Below, piece by piece: positions 1 to 8,500 of a stretch of 64,000 bases of DNA. This stretch comes from Prevotella sp. UBA4330 (GTDB lineage Bacteria; Bacteroidota; Bacteroidia; Bacteroidales; Bacteroidaceae). A model generated the notes under the pieces. That model saw only the letters and a list, made by a program, of their open reading frames with translations. It was not told the DNA's origin and did no database searches. A program made the position numbers and the translations under genes. Location: the NCBI GenBank assembly GCA_002394385.1, contig DGTS01000039.1, positions 155,921 through 219,920 of the forward strand, in the 5' to 3' direction. The first letter of the stretch is position 1, and each line of letters starts with the position of its first letter.

Positions 1-835
1 AGAATCCCTGCTCGCTGAGCAGCGCTTCTAACTGATTGGCGAACAGCGGATTAATCTCAAAGTAGAGTTTCCCTCGTGGCACGAGAGCCATTCTCGCATA
101 GATGCTGATGGCACGATAGAACTTCAACGGGTCGTCCTCGGGAGTGAAGAGAGCAATGTCGGGCTCGTGGTTAAGCACCGTCTCTGTCATCGCTTTAGAT
201 TCTGAAGGAACGATGTAAGGAGGGTTAGAGACGATGACATCTGCCCTATGTCCCTCCACAATGACGGGGTTTAAGGCGCATTTAATGATGTCGTTCTCTT
301 TGAATGTTATATTCGCATTGAGTATTTTGGCATTATGTTGCGCTATCGTAAGTGCCTCAGGGCTGATGTCCCACGCCTCCACCTCGGCATTGGGGATGTC
401 GAGTGCAAGGGTTACGGCGATGCAACCCGAGCCAGTGCCGATGTCGAGGATTCTCTTCCCTTTTGTTCGTATAGGGGAATTGTGTGACTTGTCATAACCA
501 CTCTCCTGGGGAGGGGCATAGAGTGGGTGTTGGTCTTCCGTTATCCACTGGCACAGTTCTGCCGTTTCGGGACGAGGGATGAGCACACCGGGGGCCACAT
601 GGAAACGGCGGCCGCAGAACTCGGCAATGCCAACAACATACTGCACAGGCTCGCCATCGGCCAGTCGTTGCACCTTCTCATGCAGTTCTGCTTGCGGCAG
701 ACGCTCCGTTTCACCGCAAAGGATGTCGGACATAGACAGTCCGTAGCCCACTTCTAAAAGATAGCGGGCGACGGCATGTGCCTCTCCTTCATCATAACGG
801 CAGCGCAACTGCTGGCAAATGTCTCTGAATGTCAT
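1..835 (-). CDS. prmC: Peptide chain release factor N5-glutamine methyltransferase PrmC (3' end cut by window)
   Basis: PrmC methylates the glutamine of the GGQ motif of release factors RF1 and RF2, using S-adenosylmethionine, in the cytoplasm. The translation shows the AdoMet-binding motif RILDIGTGSGCIAV near residue 127 and the diagnostic catalytic NPPY motif (VSNPPYIVP) near residue 203. About 278 residues are visible against a usual length near 280, so only the last few residues lie outside the window. The ATG at 835-833 overlaps the TGA of the upstream permease gene in an ATGA, so the two are translationally coupled and prmC is the third gene of the btuF-like/btuC-like operon. PrmC has no known link to B12, so this looks like operon sharing rather than shared function. 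The family call is secure. Confidence 0.93.
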   Translation of the reverse strand, partial: MTFRDICQQLRCRYDEGEAHAVARYLLEVGYGLSMSDILCGETERLPQAELHEKVQRLADGEPVQYVVGIAEFCGRRFHVAPGVLIPRPETAELCQWITEDQHPLYAPPQESGYDKSHNSPIRTKGKRILDIGTGSGCIAVTLALDIPNAEVEAWDISPEALTIAQHNAKILNANITFKENDIIKCALNPVIVEGHRADVIVSNPPYIVPSESKAMTETVLNHEPDIALFTPEDDPLKFYRAISIYARMALVPRGKLYFEINPLFANQLEALLSEQGF

Positions 836-1863
836 CGTGAACGTTGTTTCAGAAGAACGTATATAATCACAGGCGCACCCATTATCGGGGTTACAGCATT
901 CAGCGGAATGATGCCGCCCGAGCCAGGCAACACACAGATGATGTTGCACAACAGGGCGATGGCAGCACCGCAGAACAACGTGGCGGGCAACAGCCTGCGA
1001 TGGTTCTCCGTGCCCAACAACATTCGCGCTATGTGCGGAACGGCAAGTCCGATGAAAGCCACAGGACCGCAGAAGGCGGTGCTGACAGCCGTCAGAACAC
1101 CCGTAACGAAGAGCAGATAGTTGCGCACACGCTTGGTGTTGATGCCCAGATTCTCGGCATATTGCTCGCCCAGAAGCAGCGCGTTGAGCGGTTTTATCAG
1201 AAGCAGTGCAGCCACAAGACCGAGCAGCGTCACCGATGCGAAGGCAGGCATCTGCTGCATGGTGACACCGCCGAAATTGCCAAGTCCCCACACCATATAC
1301 GACTGCACCCCCTCTTCGGTGGCGAAGAAATTGAGCAGCGATATTGCCGACGAAGCGATATATCCTATCATGATGCCGACGATGAGCAGCATCACATTGT
1401 TCTTAACCATCGTAGAGAAGAACATGATGAGCGCCATCACCGCCATTGCGCCGACAAAGGCAGCCACCAGTATGGCGACAAAACCAGTGAGGGAGAACGA
1501 GCCGGCGGTGATGCTGCCGCCAAGCAGAAGCATCACAAGGGCAACACCGAGCGAGGCACCGCTGTTGATGCCGAAGATGCTGGGGCCTGCCAGTGGGTTG
1601 CGAAATGCCGTTTGCAGCATCAGTCCGCTCACGGCGAGCGACGCTCCGCACAGCATCGCCGTGAGTGCCTGTGGCAAACGGTTCTGCAGTATTATATAGT
1701 TCCATGAAGGATGCTCCGCGTCCTCGTTGCCCAGAAGAATGCTCACCACATCCTTCACGGGGATGTCGGCGGCACCCAGCAGCAAGTTAAGGGCGAAAAG
1801 CACAACAATGGCGAGCACTATGATGCCCACACTCATCACTCCCTTATGTGAGTTTTCTTTCAT
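832..1863 (-). CDS. FecCD/BtuC-family ABC transporter permease
   Basis: This is a 343-aa inner-membrane permease of the FecCD family (B12, haem or siderophore importers). Hydrophobic segments fill the whole protein, consistent with about ten membrane helices. Typical features are the RNPLAGPSIFGINSGAS stretch near residue 90 and the GPVAFIGLAVPHIARML loop near residue 265 that contacts the ATPase. It follows a cobalamin/iron-type binding lipoprotein and lies among three B12-riboswitch loci, so B12 is the favoured substrate, but sequence alone does not exclude haem or a siderophore. No BtuD-type ATPase gene follows; prmC does. The ATPase must be encoded elsewhere. The ATG at 1863 comes after an A-rich octamer repeat that fills the gap from the binding-protein gene. 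Confidence 0.88.
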   Translation of the reverse strand: MKENSHKGVMSVGIIVLAIVVLFALNLLLGAADIPVKDVVSILLGNEDAEHPSWNYIILQNRLPQALTAMLCGASLAVSGLMLQTAFRNPLAGPSIFGINSGASLGVALVMLLLGGSITAGSFSLTGFVAILVAAFVGAMAVMALIMFFSTMVKNNVMLLIVGIMIGYIASSAISLLNFFATEEGVQSYMVWGLGNFGGVTMQQMPAFASVTLLGLVAALLLIKPLNALLLGEQYAENLGINTKRVRNYLLFVTGVLTAVSTAFCGPVAFIGLAVPHIARMLLGTENHRRLLPATLFCGAAIALLCNIICVLPGSGGIIPLNAVTPIMGAPVIIYVLLKQRSR

Positions 1864-1888
1864 TGTATATCTCTATCAGATTTACTGA

Positions 1889-1973
1889 CCTTTTACTTTA
1901 TTACTTTATTACTTTTTTACTTTTTTACCTTTTTACCTTTTTACTCTTTTACTTTTTTACTTTTTTACCTTTA
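1889..1973. repeat. Degenerate octamer tandem repeat between btuF-like and btuC-like genes
   Basis: About ten copies of an 8-bp unit (ACTTTTTT on the plus strand, GTAAAAAA on the coding strand) run through the gap. The repeat also encodes the last residues (KVKK) and stop codon of the upstream binding-protein gene. A similar octamer tract lies at 21076-21144. Confidence 0.85.
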
Positions 1974-3111
1974 TAAAGTATTTCGGTTCGCCGAGATTTT
2001 TCTCGGGATGGGCAATGCAGATGAAGTCGCGCAACAGGCGCTCTGGATGGAACGGAGTGTCCTCATAGAAAGTGTTCAGTGAGTTGTTACACCCATAGAT
2101 GTTTCCCTCGCGGAAAGCGCGGAACTGGTTGTAGCCAGCCTTCTCGGAGAGCAGTTCCCGTGAAGTGATGTCGTGCGGGGCACTATATCGGAACATCCAG
2201 ATGTCGGCGTCCATAGCCTTCTCGAGCACCGCTTCAAACGGCAACGACAGCGAGCCACTCGACTCGTCGTCGCTCCATGCGTAGCCGATTCCGGCGTCGG
2301 CAATCATCTGCCCTATGGTGCTTTTGCCGCCAGGCACATACCATACCGAGCCCGTCAACTTGTCCATAAGAACCTTCTTGCGCGCTCCTTCGGTATTCTT
2401 GCCCGCTACATCCGCCTTCAGTCTTCCGTATTCCTTATCTATCTCGGCAAAGAGAGAGTCGGCCTGCTGCTCCTTTCCAAACAACATTCCGTAGAAGCGC
2501 ATCCACTCGGCACGGCCCAGAGGCGAAGTCTCCATGTAGTCGGCAGTCTCGATTATGGGTATGTTCAGTTCGCTCACTCGACCATAACCGCCGCTGTTCT
2601 GGAATGGCGAGAGGAAGATGGCATCGGGCGCAAGGTCGATAATCGACTCTATGGTAGGGCTCAGCGCACTGCCGCAGTCGCGAATCTTGCCTGACTTTAC
2701 GCCCTCTTTCACCCACGGAAGGTTAATATACATCAGGTCGCACACGCCACCTACGGCATCGGCGGCACCCAGTTCATCGGTCAGGGCACAATGAACGCTG
2801 GTTGCGATGAGCGCTTTCTTCAATGGTGTGTGTACTATCGTTGCTCCTGGATGCAGCGCCTTCAGGCTGTCGTCACTTGCACCGCTGCCGTCGCTGGGCA
2901 CCAGCAGATAGGCATGCAGCGTCTTGCCAAGGTTCCAGGGGTCGGCAAGAGTAACCATACTGTAGCCGTTGCAATCGATAATTTTGATGCGTTCGGCATA
3001 CTTCATTTGCAGGGTGTCGCCCACGGCATTGTTCACTTTGACACCGCGGCAACCCGTTCCCACTGCCGCCATAACGACAATGGCGACGGTCAGTAACAAC
3101 AGTTTCTTCAT
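1957..3111 (-). CDS. BtuF/FecB-like periplasmic substrate-binding lipoprotein
   Basis: This 384-aa protein is an ABC-importer binding protein of the BtuF/FecB (helical-backbone) class. It starts with a hydrophobic signal peptide ending in VGTGC, a likely lipobox with Cys21. The fold is suggested by conserved stretches such as DLAPDAIFLSPF (near residue 161) and the SIIDLAPDAIF/GYGRVSELNIP region typical of the family's N-terminal lobe. It is the first gene of an operon with a FecCD-type permease and prmC. Genomic setting makes cobalamin or a cobinamide precursor the best guess. Unlike the btuB operon it has no riboswitch; its promoter carries a 12-bp palindrome instead. Corrinoid specificity is inferred, not shown. 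Confidence 0.8.
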   Translation of the reverse strand: MKKLLLLTVAIVVMAAVGTGCRGVKVNNAVGDTLQMKYAERIKIIDCNGYSMVTLADPWNLGKTLHAYLLVPSDGSGASDDSLKALHPGATIVHTPLKKALIATSVHCALTDELGAADAVGGVCDLMYINLPWVKEGVKSGKIRDCGSALSPTIESIIDLAPDAIFLSPFQNSGGYGRVSELNIPIIETADYMETSPLGRAEWMRFYGMLFGKEQQADSLFAEIDKEYGRLKADVAGKNTEGARKKVLMDKLTGSVWYVPGGKSTIGQMIADAGIGYAWSDDESSGSLSLPFEAVLEKAMDADIWMFRYSAPHDITSRELLSEKAGYNQFRAFREGNIYGCNNSLNTFYEDTPFHPERLLRDFICIAHPEKNLGEPKYFIKVKK

Positions 3112-3130
3112 CGTTTAGGCTTATATGCCG

Positions 3131-3169
3131 CAAAGTTACTCATTTTTCCGATGTATGCCAAACGTTTGG
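3131..3169 (-). promoter_or_regulatory. btuF-like operon promoter with overlapping palindrome
   Basis: On the minus strand a perfect -7 box TAACTTTG lies at 3138-3131. A -33 TTTG box lies at 3162-3159 with 20-nt spacing, the Bacteroidetes primary-sigma consensus. Transcription should start near 3125, about 14 nt before the ATG at 3111. The perfect palindrome CCAAACGTTTGG (3158-3169) covers the -33 box, which is where a repressor would act. Confidence 0.75.
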
Positions 3170-3179
3170 TAATCTTTTT

Positions 3180-3267
3180 ACAGACGGCTTGTAACAACAT
3201 TACAAACGGCTTGTAATAGGATTACAGATGGCTTGTAATAAGATTACAGACGGCTTGTAATAATATA
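3180..3267. repeat. Four tandem 22-bp repeats, each with a TTACA-N7-TGTAA dyad
   Basis: Units begin at 3180, 3202, 3224 and 3246 and share the core ACGGCTTGTAA. Each unit contains inverted half-sites TTACA and TGTAA separated by 7 bp. The 22-bp spacing is close to two helical turns, so bound proteins would lie on one face of the DNA. The array sits directly upstream of the btuF-like promoter. Confidence 0.85.
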
Positions 3268-3301
3268 AAAAAGGTGCAGCACGTTGTTATCGTGCCACAC
3301 C
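3267..3301 (-). terminator. Rho-independent terminator of the 622-aa protein gene
   Basis: An 11-bp imperfect stem (GGTGCAGCACG at 3273-3283 with CGTGCCACACC at 3291-3301) is followed on the minus strand by six T residues (3272-3267). A near-identical terminator lies at 5488-5521. Confidence 0.8.
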
Positions 3302-3304
3302 AGT

Positions 3305-3425
3305 GTAGGAGTTTAGGAGTTTAGGAGTTCGGGAGTGCAGGAGTGCAGACACTACAATATTTTATTTGAATGCATGTCTTTAGATTCTCCTATACTCCTG
3401 CACTCCTATACTTCTGTACTCCTAA
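3305..3425. repeat. Period-8 repeats in inverted arrangement
   Basis: The left arm (from 3305) repeats an 8-bp unit of the type TTAGGAGT, and the right arm (3385-3425) repeats its complement of the type ATACTCCT. The two arms could pair into a long imperfect hairpin around an AT-rich centre. They fill the gap between the terminator and the stop codon of the next gene. Confidence 0.75.
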
Positions 3426-3430
3426 AATAA

Positions 3431-5299
3431 TCACTTAATCACCACTTTCTTTCCGTTGTGTATATACAGGCCTTTCTGTGTCGGCTTGCTGCTGAACATA
3501 TGGCCGTCAATGGTGTACCATGCGCCGTTCTCGCTGTGTGCCTCCTCCTTGTTGATGTTGACAGAGTCGATACCGGTCACCACGTCGCCCATCAGAACAA
3601 CTTTAACAGCGTCTGCGCTGAGTCCATTGCCCAGCATGAAGTAAGCATTTCCAGCATTTATGGCAACGTCGTTGTCGGCAGTTACTTTCTTCAGCATGCC
3701 GTCGGCGTCATCGTAGAAATAATCGTTCTGAGGCACGAAAGCCTTTCTATAGACACCTATCATAGGTACTGTGTCGGTTTTTTCTGCAATGTTAGTCGTA
3801 GCCACCACCACGTTCTCGGCGCTGATTTCCTGTCCGTTGGGAACGATGATGTAAGGAGTGTTTGCTGTTGTTGACATCACCATGTCAAATACCACGCTGT
3901 CTTTTGCTGTCTTCTCTTCGTTGTATGCGTAAACCTTTCCAAATTCTGTTGCGTTGAATTCAAACGGCAGATATACCGTTGTCTTGTTGTCTGTAGTTAA
4001 TGTGCGGTTGAGGGTTGCTTTTGTTGCTGTGAAGGCTTTTGGTACGACGAAGTCAAATCCGTCGAAAAGTTGGAAGTTCTCGCATGTATAGTTCACGCCA
4101 TCGGTGGTCTCCACGATGTTGAATGAATTAGTAAGTTGAGCGGTGGAAGGGACGTAGTCTTTTGCTGTCGTGCCTTTAGGCAGATAGATCAGTGTTTTCT
4201 CTGAGTCTCCATACAGGGTGAACATATGTATGGTCTCTTCCACTTTGTCCATTACGAAGTTGCTGACATCAACGTACGGAAGATTCCAGCATCCATAGAA
4301 TAGAGCATACATGCTGGTCACGTCGCTGGTGTTCAGATACTCGATGCCTTCGATGGATGTGAGTTTTTCCATTGAGAACCAGTAGTCCATTTTTGTAGGA
4401 CGAGCGTAAGCGAACGACGGTGTGAACACCACCTTTGCAATGTTGTGGTTAATACCAGCGACATGCCATTCTGAATCCTCCTCTTGGTCGTCTGTATTGA
4501 ATACTGTCTCGTCGCTGTTCGCCTCGTGCATGGCTCGGTTGTCGTCGGCATAGAAAGTGAGTGTGTTTGACTTGGTATCGTAAGCGGCGTACGAAGGCTT
4601 TCTTACCGACACAGTGTTATGCTCGGTGTCGAGAATGAAGGTGTAGGTGCCTTCTGCATCCATCTTGTATCCGTTGGTTCTATTTCCTGGGAGGAAGCCT
4701 ATGGTGTTATTGTTGCTGCTGAACTCCCAGTAGAGAAGGTCGTTTTCTAAATTGCTTTCTGCTGCCCCCATCTCTGCCAGTCCGAAATCGTCTACACGGT
4801 AAATCGAGAACGTTCCTTTTGTCATCTTTGCGGTCACCTTGTTATTCTTAAAGTGGTACCTCTTATAAGGGCCATTACTGTATATTATGTATTCCGTTTC
4901 AACATGATGAATTGGGTTGACAGTAAGTTTCACACCACCGTCAGCATCCTCGCGAACTACAAACTCCCATGTTCCAGCCTTTGCAAGGAAGAAGGGGCTG
5001 CCCTTACTATATGTAGGCATGTTGATATGATTCTCTGCCATGATAGTCATCACGGGCATCACATTAACACCCTCCATTGATTGCTGTTCAGCATAATACT
5101 CGTTACCCTCGTTGTCCCTGAGGTGGAATTCAACATTTCTCATGAATTTCTTTGTCACCGAACTGTCATTGAGAGTGTACTCGCCATATCCGTTAACGAC
5201 GAGAGTGTACTGCTTTTTTGTGTCTGCAGCCTGTGCTTTTGCGCCAAAGATCATCGCGATCAACAGGCTAAGTGTAAACCACTTGATTTGATTCTTCAT
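3431..5299 (-). CDS. Secreted protein with BspA-like (DUF285) segment and C-terminal tail
   Basis: This 622-aa protein opens with a signal peptide (residues 1-24, ending AKAQA). It contains repeated beta-rich stretches of unknown family in the first half. Near residues 300-345 there is a segment with the pattern SIEGIEYLNTSDVTSMYALF, which resembles the BspA-like DUF285 leucine-rich repeat family of surface proteins. The last 30 residues (TIDGHMF...GLYIHNGKKVVIK) match the tail on three other secreted proteins in this window. It has its own -7 box (TACCTTTG at 5345-5338) and its own terminator (3267-3301), so it is a single-gene unit. Its function is unknown; a surface adhesin or binding protein is plausible. 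Confidence 0.75.
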   Translation of the reverse strand: MKNQIKWFTLSLLIAMIFGAKAQAADTKKQYTLVVNGYGEYTLNDSSVTKKFMRNVEFHLRDNEGNEYYAEQQSMEGVNVMPVMTIMAENHINMPTYSKGSPFFLAKAGTWEFVVREDADGGVKLTVNPIHHVETEYIIYSNGPYKRYHFKNNKVTAKMTKGTFSIYRVDDFGLAEMGAAESNLENDLLYWEFSSNNNTIGFLPGNRTNGYKMDAEGTYTFILDTEHNTVSVRKPSYAAYDTKSNTLTFYADDNRAMHEANSDETVFNTDDQEEDSEWHVAGINHNIAKVVFTPSFAYARPTKMDYWFSMEKLTSIEGIEYLNTSDVTSMYALFYGCWNLPYVDVSNFVMDKVEETIHMFTLYGDSEKTLIYLPKGTTAKDYVPSTAQLTNSFNIVETTDGVNYTCENFQLFDGFDFVVPKAFTATKATLNRTLTTDNKTTVYLPFEFNATEFGKVYAYNEEKTAKDSVVFDMVMSTTANTPYIIVPNGQEISAENVVVATTNIAEKTDTVPMIGVYRKAFVPQNDYFYDDADGMLKKVTADNDVAINAGNAYFMLGNGLSADAVKVVLMGDVVTGIDSVNINKEEAHSENGAWYTIDGHMFSSKPTQKGLYIHNGKKVVIK

Positions 5300-5337
5300 T
5301 TTCTTTCTCTAATTTCTGTGTGTCAAATAAACCGCTG

Positions 5338-5345
5338 CAAAGGTA
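5338..5345 (-). promoter_or_regulatory. -7 promoter box of the 622-aa protein gene
   Basis: TACCTTTG on the minus strand fits TAnnTTTG and lies about 40 nt upstream of the ATG at 5299. No clear -33 TTTG at the right spacing was found. Confidence 0.5.
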
Positions 5346-5487
5346 CTGTCATCATAATGGTATATTGTAAAATGCACACCATTTGCAACACGACTTGTTG
5401 CGACAAATGGCTTTTTTTGCGACAAAATGGGGTGGGGGAGTCAGAAACTGTCGCAAATTCCTGTTTTTAAGAGAAAGAAGAAAGGCT

Positions 5488-5521
5488 AAAAAAGGTGTGA
5501 CACATGTTGCTGTGCCACACC
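5488..5521 (-). terminator. Rho-independent terminator of the 2164-aa protein gene
   Basis: The stem pairs GGTGTGACAC (5494-5503) with GTGCCACACC (5512-5521), with an 8-nt loop. A six-T tract follows on the minus strand (5493-5488). It closes the riboswitch-led transcript that starts near 13410. Confidence 0.8.
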
Positions 5522-5547
5522 TTAAAAACAAACAAAAGAGCGAAAAC

Positions 5548-8500
5548 TTACTTAACAACAACCTTGCGCACGCTGCCGTCCTTCATGCGGACAACCTCGA
5601 TGCCACGATGGTTCTTGTCGGTAATCTTCTTTCCGTCGAGAGTGTAACGGCCAGCGATGTTCTCGTCGTCGGCGTTGAACTCGATGATGCCTGTTGTAAC
5701 ACTCTTCGAAACGTTGTATCTCACATACTGTGTCTTGCCGCGCTGAGTGGCGCTGATGACAATCTCGAATTCCTTAGCGTCGTTAGTGTCAACGGTAAGG
5801 ATGTCGCCTTCAAGGCTTACTATGCCTGCGAGTTCCTCAGGCAGAGCGTCAGCGATGGCGTATGTCACGGTGCCTTGCTCGCCAAGAGTGAAGGCGTCGG
5901 CAATGCTTGCCGTCGTTCCTTCGGTGATTTCGAGGTTGGCGGTTGTCTCAGGACGCACGTCACCAAGATTGTCAAGACAGAAGTATGTTGCCGTGGTGAG
6001 ACCCCATGAGTTCTTGCGTGTACCGTCGAACGAGAACGAGAGACTCTTCACGGTGCCCAACTTGCTGAGGTCTATCCACTGCCATGCGTCGAGATAGTAG
6101 CGGTCGGCTTCCTGCTCGGCACGATAGTCGGCAAGATAATAGTCCATGCTGTTGCCGTTGTCGGCGGTGATGGTAAGTTTGAACCAGTCGCCCTGCTTGA
6201 AAGCGCCTTCGGTCAAGCCGTCTCCGTTGAGGACATTGTCAACCACCCATGCATCGTTGGTGATGTACATGCCAGGAATAACGTCGCCGTCGGCATTGTT
6301 CATAACATAAATCTTGCCGCCTTGCGGGTATGCCACAACGAAGTTCTCTGAGCCGTTAACGCCTCCGCCCACAGCATTGTTCCACTCGTCTGGGATATAT
6401 GTTGTGAACGATGTGCTGGTGCTGTTAGAGTACATGAAGTTATAGAAGTACGAGTACTCTGGCATGCAGCCATTGTCCAGTTTGAACGAACCGCTCACGA
6501 ATGACTCCAGCGGCAGATTCTCGCCAGCCTCGAAACTCTCCTCGGGAAGGTAAAGATTCTCGAAGTCTGCCATCTGAAGGTCGCCGGTGACAATGGCGCG
6601 AACCGTTGCTGTGTCGCCCTTCTCGGCAGAGTCGGTCACAACAAAGATGTAGTCGGTACACTCGGTAGGTGTTGCCGTTGTCGTGAAGATGTCGTCAATA
6701 TCGTCGGCACTGTCATAGGTCTCGGTGAGCAGCACGTTGTGCTTGCTGTCCATCCATGTGAGGGTGTAAGGAGCGGTGCGCTCGTCAACGAGTACCATTG
6801 CCATGAGCGTTACGGTCTCTCCCGATGCTATTGTTTCCTCTTCGGTTGAGTTGTTGATATATACCTCAGCCTCTGGAGCATCGGTGACAGGAGGAGTAAC
6901 GTCCATTGTGAACGCTGTCGTCTGGCTTATTGCCTCTGCATCCACACCGCGCAGGCTTACTGGCAGGAAGTATGCAATGTACTGTGCATTGTCTTCCAGA
7001 CCTTCCACCTCGATGATGCTCTCTGCGTTGGCAGTCACGTCCTTCTTCGTCTCGCTTGCCTTCAGTTCTTCTGCTGTAGGAGCGGTCTCGTCAGATTTCT
7101 TCACGATGTAGTAAACAGTAGAAGCAATGTCAGTCTTCACTGAGAACGAAGCCTTGCCGTCGAGGTGAGTGATTACCTGTGGATAACCATCCTGCATAAC
7201 AGGAGCGCTCATTGCGTTCGGGTCATACTCGTAAGCACCGATGGTGATGTTCTCTGCCGGACGCTCCTTGCCGTTGATGTCGGTGGTGACGTATGCCAGA
7301 GCCTTTGCTGTGAGCAGGTCGCCGTCGAGGTCGTTGGCTGGCTCCAGTATCTCGTTGCTCAGGAATGTTACCTGCTTGTTGATACTTCCTGTTGCACCTG
7401 TTGCTGCCACGAAAGCGTCGAAGTCGCCTGTAGTGCTCGATGAAGCACGGAAGAATGTCTCGCCACTTGTATAGATGACGTTGTTCTGGAAGTTAATTTT
7501 GTCTGTTCCCAGATTAGCGTCGTTATAGAGGTTCACGGCATAGCCGCTGGTCTCGTTCTGGATGATATTATTCACCACGTTCACGTTACCATAGCCGTCG
7601 TCCAGTTTCGATGAAGCCCAGAAGGCAGCACCGCCCTCGGTACCTGTCATGCGGATGGTGTTGTATGCCACGTTCACGTTCTTTACCTTTGCACCGTTGA
7701 ACTTGAAGGCTGCGTAGCTGGTACTGAGCGAAGCCAGGTTAATGACGTTGTTGGCAATCAGCACAGGAGCCTCAGCCTTACCTTCCAGTTGGCGAAGGTT
7801 CATTACGGCAGCGTAGGTCTTTGGTGCTACGTTGAAGATGTTGCCAGTGATTTCAGTTGCCTCGTCATATTCGTCGCGCAGTTGCATGTCAAGGATGCCC
7901 ACGCTTATCTTTGTCTCAGTATCGGCGTCAATGGTAACGGTGTTGTTCTTAATCTTCACACCCAATTCGTCCATTACATAGATGGCCTTCGTACCATTGT
8001 TCTTGAAGGTGTTGCCCTCAATAACACCGCCCACTTCCTTAGGCAGCGCAACGTAAGAAGTTCCACCCATAGAGACACCCATCTTACCGCCTTCGAGCAG
8101 ACTGTTCTTCACGGTGAGGTAGTCGTTGTTCTTGTTCTCCTCGTCGATGATGGTGTGTCCTATGAGCACAACATCTTCACCGGTGCTGGCTGTGCAGATA
8201 GGAGCATGCAGGTAGCAGTTGTCTATGGTAGCATGACGACTCTCGTCCTTCACCATCACCACTGCCTTATATGCCTTGTCGGTAGTGTAGATTTCGAGGT
8301 TCTTCAGCGTGACATAGTTGGCTTGGTAGAGAGTCACAACACCGTAGTCCTTCTTATGCTGGTCGTCGCTATAGCCGCCAGTGGTGTAGTTGTTATGATA
8401 AATCTTCACATCGCGCTGTCCGCTTTCACTCTCCAGTGTGAGGGTGTTCTGTGCGCCCAGACCCTTGATGTTTGGTATGCGCACCTTCTCGTTATACTCG

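Noticed and set aside
844..1707. Plus-strand frame (287 codons) opposite the BtuC-like permease
   Set aside because: It is highly charged (His/Arg/Gln-rich), the usual mirror image of a hydrophobic membrane protein gene on the other strand.
832..3111. Naming the binding protein and permease btuF and btuC outright
   Set aside because: FecCD-type transporters for B12, haem and siderophores cannot be separated by eye, and this operon lacks the riboswitch seen on the certain B12 loci. The symbols were left empty.
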